Part shown: piece by piece, positions 16,756-25,694 of the stretch
How positions within the stretch are numbered: position 1 is the stretch's first letter
Layout: each line of letters begins with the position of its first letter
Assembly (NCBI RefSeq): GCF_947486615.1
Contig: NZ_CANKUD010000001.1
Span: 496,001-560,000 of the forward strand
DNA length: 64,000 nucleotides
Origin: an uncultured Modestobacter sp.
GTDB taxonomy: Bacteria > Actinomycetota > Actinomycetes > Mycobacteriales > Geodermatophilaceae
Direction: 5' to 3'
The notes under the pieces: generated by a model
Database searches by the model: none
The model's input: the letters and a program-made list of their open reading frames with translations, nothing else
Told to the model about the DNA's origin: nothing
Made by a program: the position numbers and the translations under genes

Positions 16756-17592
16756 GTGCACAGAGGACGGAACGTAGATCCCGGTATCGCGCGGTCGTGG
16801 CTACTGGTCAACGGCGCCCGCACGGAGCTCTTCGACGAGGCGATCGAGTCGCGCGCCGACCAGGTCGTGCTCGACATCGAGGACGCCGTCGACCCGGCCC
16901 GCAAGCCCGGCGCCCGGGCGGACGTCGCCCAGTACCTGGGCGACCCCGCGAAGCGGGCCTGGGTGCGGATCAACGACCGCTCGACGGAGTTCTGGTCCGA
17001 CGACGTCGACGCGCTCAAGGGGATGCCCGGCCTCGCCGGCGTCATGCTCGCCAAGACCGAGGCCGCCGAGCACGTGACCGAGACCTACGACCGGCTCGGC
17101 GGTGCCACCCCGGTGCTGGCCCTGGTCGAGTCGGCGCTCGGCATCGAGGAGGCGGTGCACATCGCGAAGGCCCGCGGTGCCTTCCGGCTGGCCTTCGGTA
17201 GCGGTGACTACCGCCGCGACACCGGCACCAGCGCCGACGACCTGGCGATGGCCTACCCCCGCTCCCGCCTGGTCATCGCCAGCCGGGTCGGTGGCCTGCC
17301 GGGCCCGATCGACGGCCCGACCGTGGGCACCAGCCACCCGATCCTGCGCGAGCAGTCGGCGCTGACCGTCTCCCTGGGCCTGACCGGCAAGCTCTGTCTG
17401 CAGCTGGACCAGCTGCCGGTGATCAACGAGGTCATCAGCCCGGCCCCCTCCGACGTCGCCTGGGCCCGGGACTTCCTGGCTGACTTCGAGGCCCGCGGCC
17501 AGGTCATCCGCGACGGCAGCGACCTGCCCCGCCTCGGCCGGGCCCGCAAGATCGAGAAGCTGGCCACGGCGTTCGGCGTCCAGCCCTCCTGA
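16756..17592 (+). CDS. HpcH/HpaI aldolase / CitE-like citrate lyase beta subunit
   Basis: A 278-residue TIM-barrel enzyme. It opens with ARSWLLVNGAR, then VVLDIEDAVDP, with the metal-binding acidic residues of CitE-like proteins, WVRINDRSTEFW, VMLAKTEAAEH and LVESALGIEEA (metal Glu). CitE-like stand-alone proteins cleave or hydrolyse short CoA-thioesters such as malyl- or citramalyl-CoA; no citrate lyase alpha or gamma partner is nearby. GTG start at 16756. Followed by hairpin element A and a strong terminator. Confidence 0.88.
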   Translation: MHRGRNVDPGIARSWLLVNGARTELFDEAIESRADQVVLDIEDAVDPARKPGARADVAQYLGDPAKRAWVRINDRSTEFWSDDVDALKGMPGLAGVMLAKTEAAEHVTETYDRLGGATPVLALVESALGIEEAVHIAKARGAFRLAFGSGDYRRDTGTSADDLAMAYPRSRLVIASRVGGLPGPIDGPTVGTSHPILREQSALTVSLGLTGKLCLQLDQLPVINEVISPAPSDVAWARDFLADFEARGQVIRDGSDLPRLGRARKIEKLATAFGVQPS

Positions 17593-17596
17593 AGAA

Positions 17597-17652
17597 GGAC
17601 CCTCCTGCCCCCCACCACTCGCACGCTCGCGGCGGGCCCCTGCAGGAGGGCC
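17597..17652. repeat. Intergenic hairpin element, copy A
   Basis: A 56-nt element directly after the CitE-like stop. Its outer arms GACCCTCCTGC and GCAGGAGGGCC are complementary and its conserved core includes CCACCACTCGCACGCTCGC. It belongs to a four-member family in this window (also 44998, 52445, 55426) with the same core but different, self-complementary outer stems. Confidence 0.8.
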
Positions 17653-17660
17653 GAACTGCC

Positions 17661-17694
17661 AACGGCCCCCTCCCCGACCGGGGAGGGGGCCGTT
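17661..17694. terminator. Bidirectional terminator hairpin
   Basis: AACGGCCCCCTCCCC, loop GACC, then the exact reverse complement: a perfect 15-bp stem between the convergent CitE-like (plus) and HemK-like (minus) genes. No T-run. Confidence 0.85.
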
Positions 17695-17700
17695 CGCGTC

Positions 17701-18483
17701 TCAGGCCTCGCGGACGGCCACGACCACGGTCGCCGCGAGGTCGTCGTCGGTGACCACCCGGGCGGCCAGTCCCGCGGCGGTGCACAAGGCCAGCGTCCGG
17801 TCCGCCTGCTGCCGGCTGGTCTCGATCAGCAGCGCACCGCCCGGCGCCAGCCAGTCGGGCGCGCCCGCGGCCACCCGGCGCTGGACGTCCAGCCCGTCGG
17901 GACCGCCGTCCAGCGCTGCCCGCGCCTCGTGGTCGCGGGCCTCCGGTGGCATCAGCGCGATCGCCTCGGTGGGCACGTAGGGCGCGTTCACCACCAGCAC
18001 ATCGACCCGGCCGCGCAGCTCGTCGGGCAGCGCGTCGTACAGGTCCCCGCAGTGGACGGCGCCGGGCACGTTGCGCCGTGCGCAGCGGACGGCGACCGGG
18101 TCGACGTCGGCGGCGTGCAGCTCCACCGACCCGACGGCCACCGCGACCGCCGTCCCGACGGCCCCGACACCGCAGCACAGGTCCAGGACGACGTCGCCCG
18201 GCGCGGCGAGTGCCGCAGCCTCCCGCACCAGCAGCCGGGTGCGCTGCCGGGGCACGAACACCCCGGGCTCCACGACGAACCGCAGGCCGCAGAACTCCGC
18301 CCAGCCGAGCACCTGCTCCAGCGGCTCCCCCGCCACCCGCCGCGCGACCAGGTCGGCGAGCTCGGCCGACGACGACGACGCCGCCTCCGCCAGCAGCGCC
18401 GCCTCCTCCTCGGCGAACACGCAGCCCGCCGCCCGCAGCCGCCCGACCACCGCCGGATCCCGGACGGGCAGGTCGGCGGTCAT
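17701..18483 (-). CDS. HemK/PrmC-like protein N5-glutamine methyltransferase homologue
   Basis: A 260-residue methyltransferase of the HemK/PrmC group: N-terminal helical domain, then VLDLCCGVGAVGTAVA (SAM motif I), HAADVDPVAVRCARRN and the signature loop. Where PrmC has NPPY, this has VNAPYVPTEAIALMPPEA, a substitution at the substrate-glutamine pocket that is typical of the stand-alone 'putative' subgroup. It may methylate another Gln/Asn or a small molecule rather than release factors. ATG at 18483. Confidence 0.8.
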   Translation of the reverse strand: MTADLPVRDPAVVGRLRAAGCVFAEEEAALLAEAASSSSAELADLVARRVAGEPLEQVLGWAEFCGLRFVVEPGVFVPRQRTRLLVREAAALAAPGDVVLDLCCGVGAVGTAVAVAVGSVELHAADVDPVAVRCARRNVPGAVHCGDLYDALPDELRGRVDVLVVNAPYVPTEAIALMPPEARDHEARAALDGGPDGLDVQRRVAAGAPDWLAPGGALLIETSRQQADRTLALCTAAGLAARVVTDDDLAATVVVAVREA

Positions 18484-18567
18484 CGGGGCCAGTGTGCCGC
18501 CTGGCTGACGGAACGGGATCACACCGATACGGTGCCGCCAACGACAGTTGGACCCGAGGAGGTGGGC

Positions 18568-19419
18568 GTGGACCAGCGCGGTACGGCGTTCCCGGCGTTC
18601 GTCGCCGAGCACGAGCCGCAGCTGCGCGGCACCGCCCTGCTGCTCACCGCCGACCCGGTCGACGCCGAGGACCTGCTGGTCGCCGCGCTCGCCGGGGTGC
18701 ACCGCCGCTGGCGCCGGCTCGACTCACCGGCCGCCGCACTGGCCCACGCCCGGGACTCTCTGGTCGCCGGCGCCCTGGGCGGCGCCGGGCTCCCCGCCGG
18801 CGGGCTCGTCACCGACCAGCAGCAGCCGGACGACGACGACCGGTGGCTGCAGGCGCTGGCCGAGCTGGACCCCCGCACCCGGGCCGCAACCGTGCTCCGC
18901 CTGCACGAGGGGCAGGACGAGGACGCCACCGCCGCGCTGCTGGGCTGCTCCCCCGCCGAGGTCGGCGCCGCGCTGGCCGACGCCCTGGACGTCCTGGCGC
19001 CGCTGCTGTCGGAGGGCCCGTCCAGAGGCCTCCTCCACCACCCCGAGCCCGCCGCGCAGGCGGCCCACGAGAACGGGCACTCCCCCGGGCCCGAAACCGC
19101 AGGCCCCCTGCCCACGCCGGTCGCGCACGCCACAAGCGCGCACCCCGACGCCGCCTACCGCAGACCGGGCGCACCCACGCCCCGACCGCAGACGCCGGCC
19201 GCCCCCACCGGGGACCACGACCCCCACGCCGCCTACCGCCGACCGGGCACACCAGCAGCCCGGCCGGCGACACCCGCCGCCCCCGCCGGAGACGACGACC
19301 CCCACGCCGCGTACCGCCGGCCGGACGCACGGCCATCGCGACCGGAGTCACCGGCCGTCCCCGTCCCCGACGTCGGCCGGGACAGCGACCCCGACGCCAT
19401 CTACCGGCGGCCGACGTGA
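18568..19419 (+). CDS. Sigma-70-like (ECF/SigE-type) protein with YRRP repeats
   Basis: A 283-residue protein. Residues 1-155 resemble an actinobacterial SigE-type ECF sigma factor: region 2-like FVAEHEPQLRGTALLLTAD/DAEDLLVAAL and region 4-like LDPRTRAATVLRLHEGQDEDATAALLG. The -10/-35 contact segments look degenerate. The C-terminal third is Pro/Ala-rich with four copies of (D/H)PxAxYRRP spaced about 28 residues, the last at the very C-terminus. GTG start at 18568 has GAGGAGG upstream (GTG at 18562 possible). The gene overlaps the following membrane-protein gene (GTGA). Confidence 0.75.
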   Translation: MDQRGTAFPAFVAEHEPQLRGTALLLTADPVDAEDLLVAALAGVHRRWRRLDSPAAALAHARDSLVAGALGGAGLPAGGLVTDQQQPDDDDRWLQALAELDPRTRAATVLRLHEGQDEDATAALLGCSPAEVGAALADALDVLAPLLSEGPSRGLLHHPEPAAQAAHENGHSPGPETAGPLPTPVAHATSAHPDAAYRRPGAPTPRPQTPAAPTGDHDPHAAYRRPGTPAARPATPAAPAGDDDPHAAYRRPDARPSRPESPAVPVPDVGRDSDPDAIYRRPT

Positions 19420-20459
19420 CCGACGACGTGGCCGGGGCGGTGGCCGCCCGGCTCGAGCAGCTCGCCGCCCGGGCCGGGACCGGGGACGACACCGCCGCCC
19501 GCGCCCTCGCGGTGGACCGTCACCGGCGGCGCCGCGCCGGGCGCTGGGTGGCCGGCGCCCTGGCCGTCGTCCTGCTGGGCACCGGGGCGTCGCTCGCCCG
19601 CTCGGCCGTGGCCGAGGCCCCCACCGACCGGGCCACCGTCATCGCCACCGCCACCGCGACCTGGGCGCCGTTCGTCACGCCACCACCGACGCTGTACGAC
19701 GTGCCGACGCGGGGCTCCCTCGCCGGCGACGAGGAGTTCCTCGCAGCGATGGCGGAGACCAGCTGGACGGACCCGACCGGGCCGGACGGGCCCGTGCCGG
19801 ACTGGGGCATGCCGGCGCCGGTGCCAGGGACCCAGCGGGTGGTCTACGCCGCCGACGTGCCCGGTGACCAGCGCTGGGCCGTGGTCATCGCGCAGTCCGG
19901 CGCCGAGTGGGTCTACGCCTGGTTCACCGGGCCCCGCGGCGGAGAGCCGGCGGAGATGACCCCGCTGATCAGCTCGATGCCGGTCAGCGGACGCGATCGG
20001 CTGGCGCTGCTGGACGCTCCCGGCGAGACCGGCACGCTGGTCGTGCTGGCCGAGCCGGGCAGCACGGCCGAGTACTCCCCCAGCCTGGACCGTGCGCCCA
20101 GCGGCCAGCTGGTCCGGGACCACGACCGCCTGCCCACGGTCGACGGGGTGCCCCTGGACGTGGTGCCGGCTCCGCTCACCTGGACCGCCGGACTGGTCCG
20201 GGTGACCACGCCGGACGACGGCCAGCTGCCGCTCTTCCCGACGCTGGCCCGGCAGCCGACGGCGTGGCCGGAGTACCCGTCCGGAGAGGTCGACCCGGCC
20301 CTGGCCGCCCCCTGCCTGGAGGCCATCGGGGTCACCGTGGAGTTCTACGACGACGGCTACGGCCTGAGCTCCGGCACGGCGACGGGCGAGATGTCCAGCG
20401 CGGAGGAGTTCGCCCACGAGGAGGCCATCGCGGCCTGCTTCCGCGCCGCCGAGCGCTGA
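19416..20459 (+). CDS. Single-pass membrane protein, putative partner of sigma-like protein
   Basis: A 347-residue protein with about 40 cytoplasmic N-terminal residues (VAARLEQLAARAGTGDD, Arg-rich), one membrane helix (about 45-65, WVAGALAVVLLGTGASLA) and a 280-residue extracellular domain with no family recognised. Its start overlaps the stop of the sigma-like gene. This is the arrangement of ECF sigma/anti-sigma pairs, although no ZAS or RskA motif is seen in the short N-terminus. Role as anti-sigma or surface sensor is inference. Confidence 0.8.
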   Translation: MTDDVAGAVAARLEQLAARAGTGDDTAARALAVDRHRRRRAGRWVAGALAVVLLGTGASLARSAVAEAPTDRATVIATATATWAPFVTPPPTLYDVPTRGSLAGDEEFLAAMAETSWTDPTGPDGPVPDWGMPAPVPGTQRVVYAADVPGDQRWAVVIAQSGAEWVYAWFTGPRGGEPAEMTPLISSMPVSGRDRLALLDAPGETGTLVVLAEPGSTAEYSPSLDRAPSGQLVRDHDRLPTVDGVPLDVVPAPLTWTAGLVRVTTPDDGQLPLFPTLARQPTAWPEYPSGEVDPALAAPCLEAIGVTVEFYDDGYGLSSGTATGEMSSAEEFAHEEAIAACFRAAER

Positions 20460-20465
20460 GCCGGC

Positions 20466-21254
20466 TCAGAGCTGCCGGTACACCGCGTCCGGGACGTCGG
20501 TGACGAACATGTGCCCCGGGGCGTGGGTGATCGCGAACGGCGGGCGCGAGGCCATCAGCGCCGCCTGCGGCGTCACCCCGCAGGCCCAGAACACCGGGAC
20601 GTCGCCGTCGGCGAGCTCGACCGGGTCGCCGAAGTCGGGGCGGGCCAGGTCGGCGATCCCGAGTGCGGCCGGTGACCCGACGTGCACCGGCGCCCCGTGC
20701 ACCTGCGGCATCCGGGCGGTCACCTGCACCGCGGTGGCGACCAGGTGCCCGGGCACCGGGCGCATCGAGACCACCAGCGGCCCGGACAGCCGCCCGGCCG
20801 GCCGGCACTGCCGGTCGGTGCGGTACATCGACACGTTGCGGCCCTGCTCGATGTTGCGCACCGGCACCCCGGCGTCCAGCAGGGCGGTCTCGAAGCTGAA
20901 GCTGCAGCCGATCAGGAAGGCGACCAGGTCGTCGTGCCAGAGGTCGTTCACGTCGGTGGGCTCGCCCGCCAGCTCGCCGTCCCGCCACACCCGGTAGCGG
21001 GGCAGGTCGGTGCGCAGGTCGGCGCCGGGGGCCAGCGCGGTCTCCCACGAGCCGGCGTCGGTCACGTCGAGCAGTGGCACCGGCTGGGGGTTGCGCTGGC
21101 CGAACAGCAACATGTCCCAGGCCCACTCCCGGGGCAGGACGACGAGGTTGGCCTGGGTGTGCCCGGGTGCCCAGCCCGAGGAGGGCCCGGCCAGCCCGGC
21201 GCGGAACGCGGCACGGGCGGCGGCGGGATCGGCGGCGGGGACGATCGTGGTCAC
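20466..21254 (-). CDS. DUF1445 putative hydro-lyase (D-glutamate cyclase family)
   Basis: A 262-residue DUF1445 protein: [15 protein letters not shown] near the start, [27 protein letters not shown] and a C-terminal [12 protein letters not shown] plus [12 protein letters not shown], all typical of the family (YcsI-like). Family proteins occur with 5-oxoprolinase genes, and relatives act as D-glutamate cyclase making 5-oxo-D-proline; the role here is inferred from this context. GTG at 21254 with GAGGAG upstream. It follows the GntR gene by 2 nt and forms one operon with it. Confidence 0.88.
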   Translation of the reverse strand: MTTIVPAADPAAARAAFRAGLAGPSSGWAPGHTQANLVVLPREWAWDMLLFGQRNPQPVPLLDVTDAGSWETALAPGADLRTDLPRYRVWRDGELAGEPTDVNDLWHDDLVAFLIGCSFSFETALLDAGVPVRNIEQGRNVSMYRTDRQCRPAGRLSGPLVVSMRPVPGHLVATAVQVTARMPQVHGAPVHVGSPAALGIADLARPDFGDPVELADGDVPVFWACGVTPQAALMASRPPFAITHAPGHMFVTDVPDAVYRQL

Positions 21255-21256
21255 GG

Positions 21257-21964
21257 TCAGCTCCTCGGGCGTTCGCGGTGGGCGGCCAGCAGCTCGGCCT
21301 CGGAGTCGTGCAGGTAGGCCTCGAGCTCCTTGGCCGCCTGCTCGACCTCCCCGCCGGCCAGCAGGTCCAGCAGGGCGCGGTTGCGGCTGACGTAGGGCTC
21401 GTGCAGCCGCTGCGGAACAGCGATGGCGTGGAAGGCGAGCCGGAGCTCGGCGAGCAGCCGGGCCGTGGTCTCGTCGATCCGCCGGCTGCCGGCCAGCGCC
21501 ACCAGCTGCTGGTGGAAGCGCATGTTCGCGGTGCCGGCGGCGACCCAGTCGCCGCGCCGGGCGGCGTCCTCGCCGGCGGCGACCGCGTCGTGCAGCGGCC
21601 GCAGCCGGACGGCGTCCAGGGTGTCGAGCCGGCGGACGACGTCGCACTCGATCGTCCGCCGCAGCCGGTACAGGTCGACCAGGTCGTCCTCGGCCAACTC
21701 GGGCACGAAGACGCCGCGGTGCAGCCGGTGCACCAGCAGGCCCTCGTGGGTGAGCAGCCGGAACGCCTCGCGCAGCGTGTTGCGGCTGACGTGCAGCACC
21801 TCGACCAGCTGCTCCTCCGACAGCCGGGTGCCCGGCGGCAGGTCGCCCTCGATCACCCGGGAGCGGAGCAGCTCGGCGACCCGTTCGGCGGTGCTGGACC
21901 GGTCGAAGCTGCGCACCTCGTGCGCGACGGTGCGCAGCCAGGTGGTGTCGGCGGGCTCGGGCAT
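21257..21964 (-). CDS. GntR-family (FCD/FadR subgroup) regulator
   Basis: A 235-residue regulator with an N-terminal winged helix (about 25-90: [42 protein letters not shown]) and a C-terminal FCD ligand domain with metal-binding Asp/His positions ([30 protein letters not shown]). It is divergent from the transporter-pxpABC genes and upstream of the hydro-lyase gene, so control of 5-oxoproline metabolism is likely, with 5-oxoproline or glutamate as possible effector (inference). A candidate operator is at 22029-22039. Confidence 0.92.
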   Translation of the reverse strand: MPEPADTTWLRTVAHEVRSFDRSSTAERVAELLRSRVIEGDLPPGTRLSEEQLVEVLHVSRNTLREAFRLLTHEGLLVHRLHRGVFVPELAEDDLVDLYRLRRTIECDVVRRLDTLDAVRLRPLHDAVAAGEDAARRGDWVAAGTANMRFHQQLVALAGSRRIDETTARLLAELRLAFHAIAVPQRLHEPYVSRNRALLDLLAGGEVEQAAKELEAYLHDSEAELLAAHRERPRS

Positions 21965-22028
21965 GCCGTCATCCTGCCGTCTCCTGTTGTGTCCGCGCAG
22001 TTAAATGTTCCGCGATCCTCTTGAGGGA

Positions 22029-22039
22029 TTGTTCAACAA
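22029..22039. promoter_or_regulatory. Candidate GntR operator in pxp divergent promoter region
   Basis: TTGTTCAACAA is palindromic except for its central base, and lies in an unusually AT-rich patch of the 141-bp region between the divergent GntR and transporter genes. Position and symmetry are the only evidence. Confidence 0.5.
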
Positions 22040-22105
22040 CTCTCTAGGTTCGGTCGCCAACAGGACGCCACCGCCAGGTGGCGCCACCCCGAGCCGGGAG
22101 CAGCC

Positions 22106-23350
22106 ATGGCCGCCGAACCGCACCGCACGCCCGCCGAGCCGTCCACCGCACCCGGCGGGCGGCTGGCCTCCAGCACCCGCTCCACCCTGCTGGGCGCGAT
22201 GTTCCTGATGGCCACCTCGGCCATCGGGCCCGGCTTCATCACCCAGACCACGACCTTCACCGTGCAGCTGGGCGCCGCGTTCGCCTTCGCGATCGTCATC
22301 TCGATCCTGATCGACATCGCGCTGCAGCTGAACGTCTGGCGGGTCATCGGCGTCAGCGGCCGGCGGGCGCAGGAGCTGGGCAACCTGGTCGCCCCGGGCC
22401 TGGGCTGGGTGATGGCCGCCTTCCTGCTGATCGGCGGGCTGGTGTTCAACATCGGCAACGTCAGCGGCGCGGGCCTGGGCACCGACGCGATGCTCGGCCT
22501 GGACCCGAAGATCGGCGGCGCGCTCTCGGCGCTGATCGCCATCGGCATCTTCCTGAGCAAGCGGGCCGGGGTGGCGGTCGACCGGATCGTCGTCGTCCTC
22601 GGCCTGGTGATGATCGTGCTGACCACCTACGTCGCGATCACCTCCGGCCCCCCGGTGGGCCAGGCGCTGCGCAACGTGGTGCTTCCCGAGGACATCGACG
22701 TCCTGGCGATCACGACCCTGGTCGGCGGCACCATCGGTGGCTACATCGTCTACGCCGGCGCGCACCGGCTGCTCGACTCCGGCGTCTCCGGCCCCGGCCG
22801 GGTGCGGGACATCACCCGCGGGTCGGTCACCGGCATCCTGATCACCGCGGTCATGCGGGTGGTGCTCTTCCTGGCCATCCTCGGCGTGGTCACCGGTGGC
22901 GCCGCCCTCGATCCGACCAACCAGGCGGCCTCGGCCTTCGAGCAGGCCGCCGGCGAGGTGGGCCTGCGGGTGTTCGGCATCGTGCTGTGGGCGGCGGCGA
23001 TCACCAGCGTCATCGGCGCCTCGTACACGACGGTGTCCTTCGTGACGACCCGGGCGACGTCGGACCGCACCCGCACCTGGCTGGTCGTCGGCTTCATCGC
23101 GTTCACCTCGCTGGTCTACGTGCTGATCGGCACCGCACCGACCACGCTGCTGGTGTTCGCCGGGGCGTTCAACGGCCTGCTGCTGCCGATCGGGATCGCC
23201 GTCCTGCTGTGGGTGGCCACCCGCCGGACCGACCTGCTGAACGGCTACCGGTACCCGCGCTGGCTGCTCGCGATCGGCTGGGTCGCCTGGCTGCTGACCC
23301 TGTACCTGGCGGTGCGGTCGATCCAGCCCGTCATCGACCTGTTCTCGTGA
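22106..23350 (+). CDS. NRAMP-like transporter of the 5-oxoproline gene cluster
   Basis: A 414-residue membrane protein with about 11 helices. The N-terminal half holds [18 protein letters not shown], corresponding to the first helix of NRAMP transporters. The metal-binding DPGN is absent (here GPGF), as in the YcsG-like subgroup linked with pxp genes, so metal transport is unlikely. Context suggests uptake of 5-oxoproline or a related amino acid (inference). ATG at 22106 with GGGAGCAGCC upstream. First gene of the divergent operon. Confidence 0.85.
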   Translation: MAAEPHRTPAEPSTAPGGRLASSTRSTLLGAMFLMATSAIGPGFITQTTTFTVQLGAAFAFAIVISILIDIALQLNVWRVIGVSGRRAQELGNLVAPGLGWVMAAFLLIGGLVFNIGNVSGAGLGTDAMLGLDPKIGGALSALIAIGIFLSKRAGVAVDRIVVVLGLVMIVLTTYVAITSGPPVGQALRNVVLPEDIDVLAITTLVGGTIGGYIVYAGAHRLLDSGVSGPGRVRDITRGSVTGILITAVMRVVLFLAILGVVTGGAALDPTNQAASAFEQAAGEVGLRVFGIVLWAAAITSVIGASYTTVSFVTTRATSDRTRTWLVVGFIAFTSLVYVLIGTAPTTLLVFAGAFNGLLLPIGIAVLLWVATRRTDLLNGYRYPRWLLAIGWVAWLLTLYLAVRSIQPVIDLFS

Positions 23351-23364
23351 GAGAGGCTGTCGGC

Positions 23365-24117
23365 ATGGACCTCAACTCCGACCTCGGTGAGGGCTTCGGC
23401 CAGTGGACCCTCGGTGACGACGACGCCCTGCTGGGCGTGGTCACCAGCGCGAACGTCGCCTGCGGCTTCCACGCCTCCGACGCCTCGATCATGCGGCGGG
23501 TGGCGGCGAAGGCCGTCGAGTCCGGCGTGGCGATCGGCGCGCAGGTCGGCTACCGCGACCTGCCCGGCTTCGGCCGCCGGTTCATCGACGTCGAGCCGGA
23601 AGCGCTGACCGCCGACGTGGTCTACCAGATCGGTGCGCTGGAGGGCTTCGCCCGGATCGCCGGCGACCGGGTGCGCTACGTCAAGCCGCACGGCGCCCTC
23701 TACAACGCGATCGTGCACCACGAGGAGCAGGCGGCCGCGGTGGTCGCTGCCGTCGTCGCCTACGACCGGACGCTGCCGGTGCTCGGCCTGCCGGGCTCGG
23801 TGTGGCTGCGGCTGGCCGCCGAGGCCGGGCTGACCGTGGTGCACGAGGCGTTCGCCGACCGCGCCTACACACCGGAGGGCACGCTGGTCTCCCGGCGGCT
23901 GCCCGGCGCGGTGCTGCACGACCCGGCCGAGATCGCCGCCCGCTGCGTGGCCATGGCCGCCGGCGAGCCGATCCGGGACGTCGAGGGCGGCGAGCTCACG
24001 CTGCAGCCCGGGTCGATCTGCGTGCACGGCGACACCCCGGGCGCGGTGGAGATCGCCCGGCAGGTGCGCACGGCACTGACCACGGCGGGGGTCGAGCTGG
24101 CCCCCTTCGCCGGCTGA
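23365..24117 (+). CDS. pxpA: 5-oxoprolinase subunit PxpA (LamB/YcsF)
   Basis: A 250-residue LamB/YcsF protein. It begins [14 protein letters not shown], the family's N-terminal signature, and has [24 protein letters not shown] and a C-terminal [15 protein letters not shown]. PxpA, B and C together hydrolyse 5-oxoproline to glutamate with ATP. Start ATG is 15 nt after the transporter stop, and its stop overlaps the pxpB start (TGATG). Confidence 0.95.
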   Translation: MDLNSDLGEGFGQWTLGDDDALLGVVTSANVACGFHASDASIMRRVAAKAVESGVAIGAQVGYRDLPGFGRRFIDVEPEALTADVVYQIGALEGFARIAGDRVRYVKPHGALYNAIVHHEEQAAAVVAAVVAYDRTLPVLGLPGSVWLRLAAEAGLTVVHEAFADRAYTPEGTLVSRRLPGAVLHDPAEIAARCVAMAAGEPIRDVEGGELTLQPGSICVHGDTPGAVEIARQVRTALTTAGVELAPFAG

Positions 24118-24731
24118 TGCGGCTGCTCCCCAGCGGGAGCGCCGCCCTGCTGGTCGAACTCGACGGGCTGGACGACGTGCTGGCGCTCTACGCCGCGCTC
24201 AGCGCCGACCCACCGTTCGGCGTGGTCGACGTCGTCCCGGCCGCCCGCACCGTGCTGCTGGTGACCGACCCCGCCGCCACCACCCTGGCCGCGGTCGCCG
24301 ACACGGTCCGGGCGACGACCCCGCGCCCGGACGCGCAGGCCGTCGGCGACAGCGTCGAGCTGCCGGTGCACTACGACGGCGCCGACCTGGCCGACGCCGC
24401 CGAGCTGCTCGGCCTCACCCCGGCCGGGCTGGTCGAGCGGCACACCGCCGCCGAGTGGACGGTGGCCTTCTGCGGCTTCGCCCCCGGCTTCGGCTACCTC
24501 ACCGAACCCGGCGGCCAGTGGGACGTGCCCCGCCGGTCGACCCCGCGCACCAAGGTGCCGCCCGGTTCGGTGGCGCTGGCCGGGGAGTTCAGCGGCGTCT
24601 ACCCGCGCGAGTCCCCGGGCGGCTGGCAACTGATCGGCCGCACCGACGTGGCCGTGTTCGACCTCGACCGCGACCCGGCCGCACTGCTCCGGCCGGGCAC
24701 CCGGGTGCGGTTCACGGCGGTGCCCCGATGA
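24117..24731 (+). CDS. pxpB: 5-oxoprolinase subunit PxpB (KipI-like)
   Basis: A 204-residue protein of the KipI/PxpB family: N-terminal LLPSGSAALLVEL, then CGFAPGFGYL, the family's central signature, and a C-terminal YPRESPGGWQLIGRTD. It forms a complex with PxpC as the ATP-using 5-oxoproline kinase part. Overlaps pxpA upstream and pxpC downstream (ATGA), so expression is coupled. Relatives in Bacillus were first described as kinase inhibitors. Confidence 0.95.
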   Translation: MRLLPSGSAALLVELDGLDDVLALYAALSADPPFGVVDVVPAARTVLLVTDPAATTLAAVADTVRATTPRPDAQAVGDSVELPVHYDGADLADAAELLGLTPAGLVERHTAAEWTVAFCGFAPGFGYLTEPGGQWDVPRRSTPRTKVPPGSVALAGEFSGVYPRESPGGWQLIGRTDVAVFDLDRDPAALLRPGTRVRFTAVPR

Positions 24732-25564
24732 GCCTCACCGTGCTCGCCACCGGGCCGCTGACCACCGTCCAGGACCTCGGCCGGCCGGGGCAGGCCGCGC
24801 TGGGGATCGGCCGGTCCGGGGTGTGCGACCGGGCGTCGGCGGCGCTGGCCAACCGGCTGGTCGGCAACCCCGCGGACGCCGCGGTGCTGGAGGTGACCTT
24901 CGGCGGGCTCGCCGTCCGCGCCGAGGCCGACGTGCTGGTGGTCAGCACCGGCGCGCGCTGCCCCGGCGCCCCGCACGCCGCCCCGGTGGTGCTCCGCCGC
25001 GGTCAGGAGCTGCGGCTGGGCCCGCCGGCCAGCGGGCTGCGCAGCTACCTGGCCGTGCGTGGCGGCATCGCCGTCGAGCCGGTGCTCGGCTCCCGGGCCA
25101 CCGACGTGCTCGCCGGCCTCGGCCCCGCGGTGGTCGCCGCCGGGGACGTGCTGCCGGTCGGCCCGCCGGTCGACCCAGCGCCCGGGGTGGACCTCGCCCC
25201 GGTGCCCGAACCGGCCGCCGGGGAGCTCACCGTCACCGTGCTGCCCGGGCCACGCGCCGACTGGTTCGGCGACGCCGGGTGGACCGGGCTCACCGACCAG
25301 GCGTGGGCGGTCACCAGCGAGAGCAACCGGGTCGGCCTGCGGCTGGACGGCGCCCCGCTGGAGCGGCTGCGGGCCGGCGAGCTGCCCAGTGAGGGGATGG
25401 TCCGCGGGGCGCTGCAGGTGCCGCCGTCCGGGCTGCCGGTGCTCTTCCTCGCCGACCACCCGGTGACCGGCGGCTACCCGGTGATCGGCTACGTGACCGA
25501 CACCGACGTCGACCGGTGCGCCCAACTGCGGCCCGGGCAGACCCTCCGCTTCTCCAGCCGCTGA
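24728..25564 (+). CDS. pxpC: 5-oxoprolinase subunit PxpC (KipA-like)
   Basis: A 278-residue protein of the biotin-dependent-carboxylase-like/KipA family: TTVQDLGRPG near the start, RSYLAVRGGI, then SNRVGLRLDG and LADHPVTGGYPVIG at the end, all family hallmarks. With PxpB it forms the ATP-dependent part of 5-oxoprolinase. Last gene of the operon; 130 bp to the next gene shows no strong terminator. Confidence 0.95.
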   Translation: MSLTVLATGPLTTVQDLGRPGQAALGIGRSGVCDRASAALANRLVGNPADAAVLEVTFGGLAVRAEADVLVVSTGARCPGAPHAAPVVLRRGQELRLGPPASGLRSYLAVRGGIAVEPVLGSRATDVLAGLGPAVVAAGDVLPVGPPVDPAPGVDLAPVPEPAAGELTVTVLPGPRADWFGDAGWTGLTDQAWAVTSESNRVGLRLDGAPLERLRAGELPSEGMVRGALQVPPSGLPVLFLADHPVTGGYPVIGYVTDTDVDRCAQLRPGQTLRFSSR

Positions 25565-25694
25565 GCCGCCCGGGTCCGGTGGGTGCGGTGATCGCGGTCG
25601 TGGCAGAGTCGGCGCCCGCCCCGCCGCTGCGCGACCACCCGGAGGCCCCGTTGTCCGCCCGCCCCGCCCCCTCGCCCGACCGGCGCTGCGCGCG

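Noticed and set aside
19416-20459. Calling the membrane protein a definite anti-sigma factor
   Set aside because: No ZAS, RskA or other anti-sigma motif is visible; only gene order supports it, so it is left as a possible partner.
22106-23350. Calling the NRAMP-like protein a manganese/iron transporter
   Set aside because: The metal-binding DPGN motif is absent and it belongs to a 5-oxoproline gene cluster.
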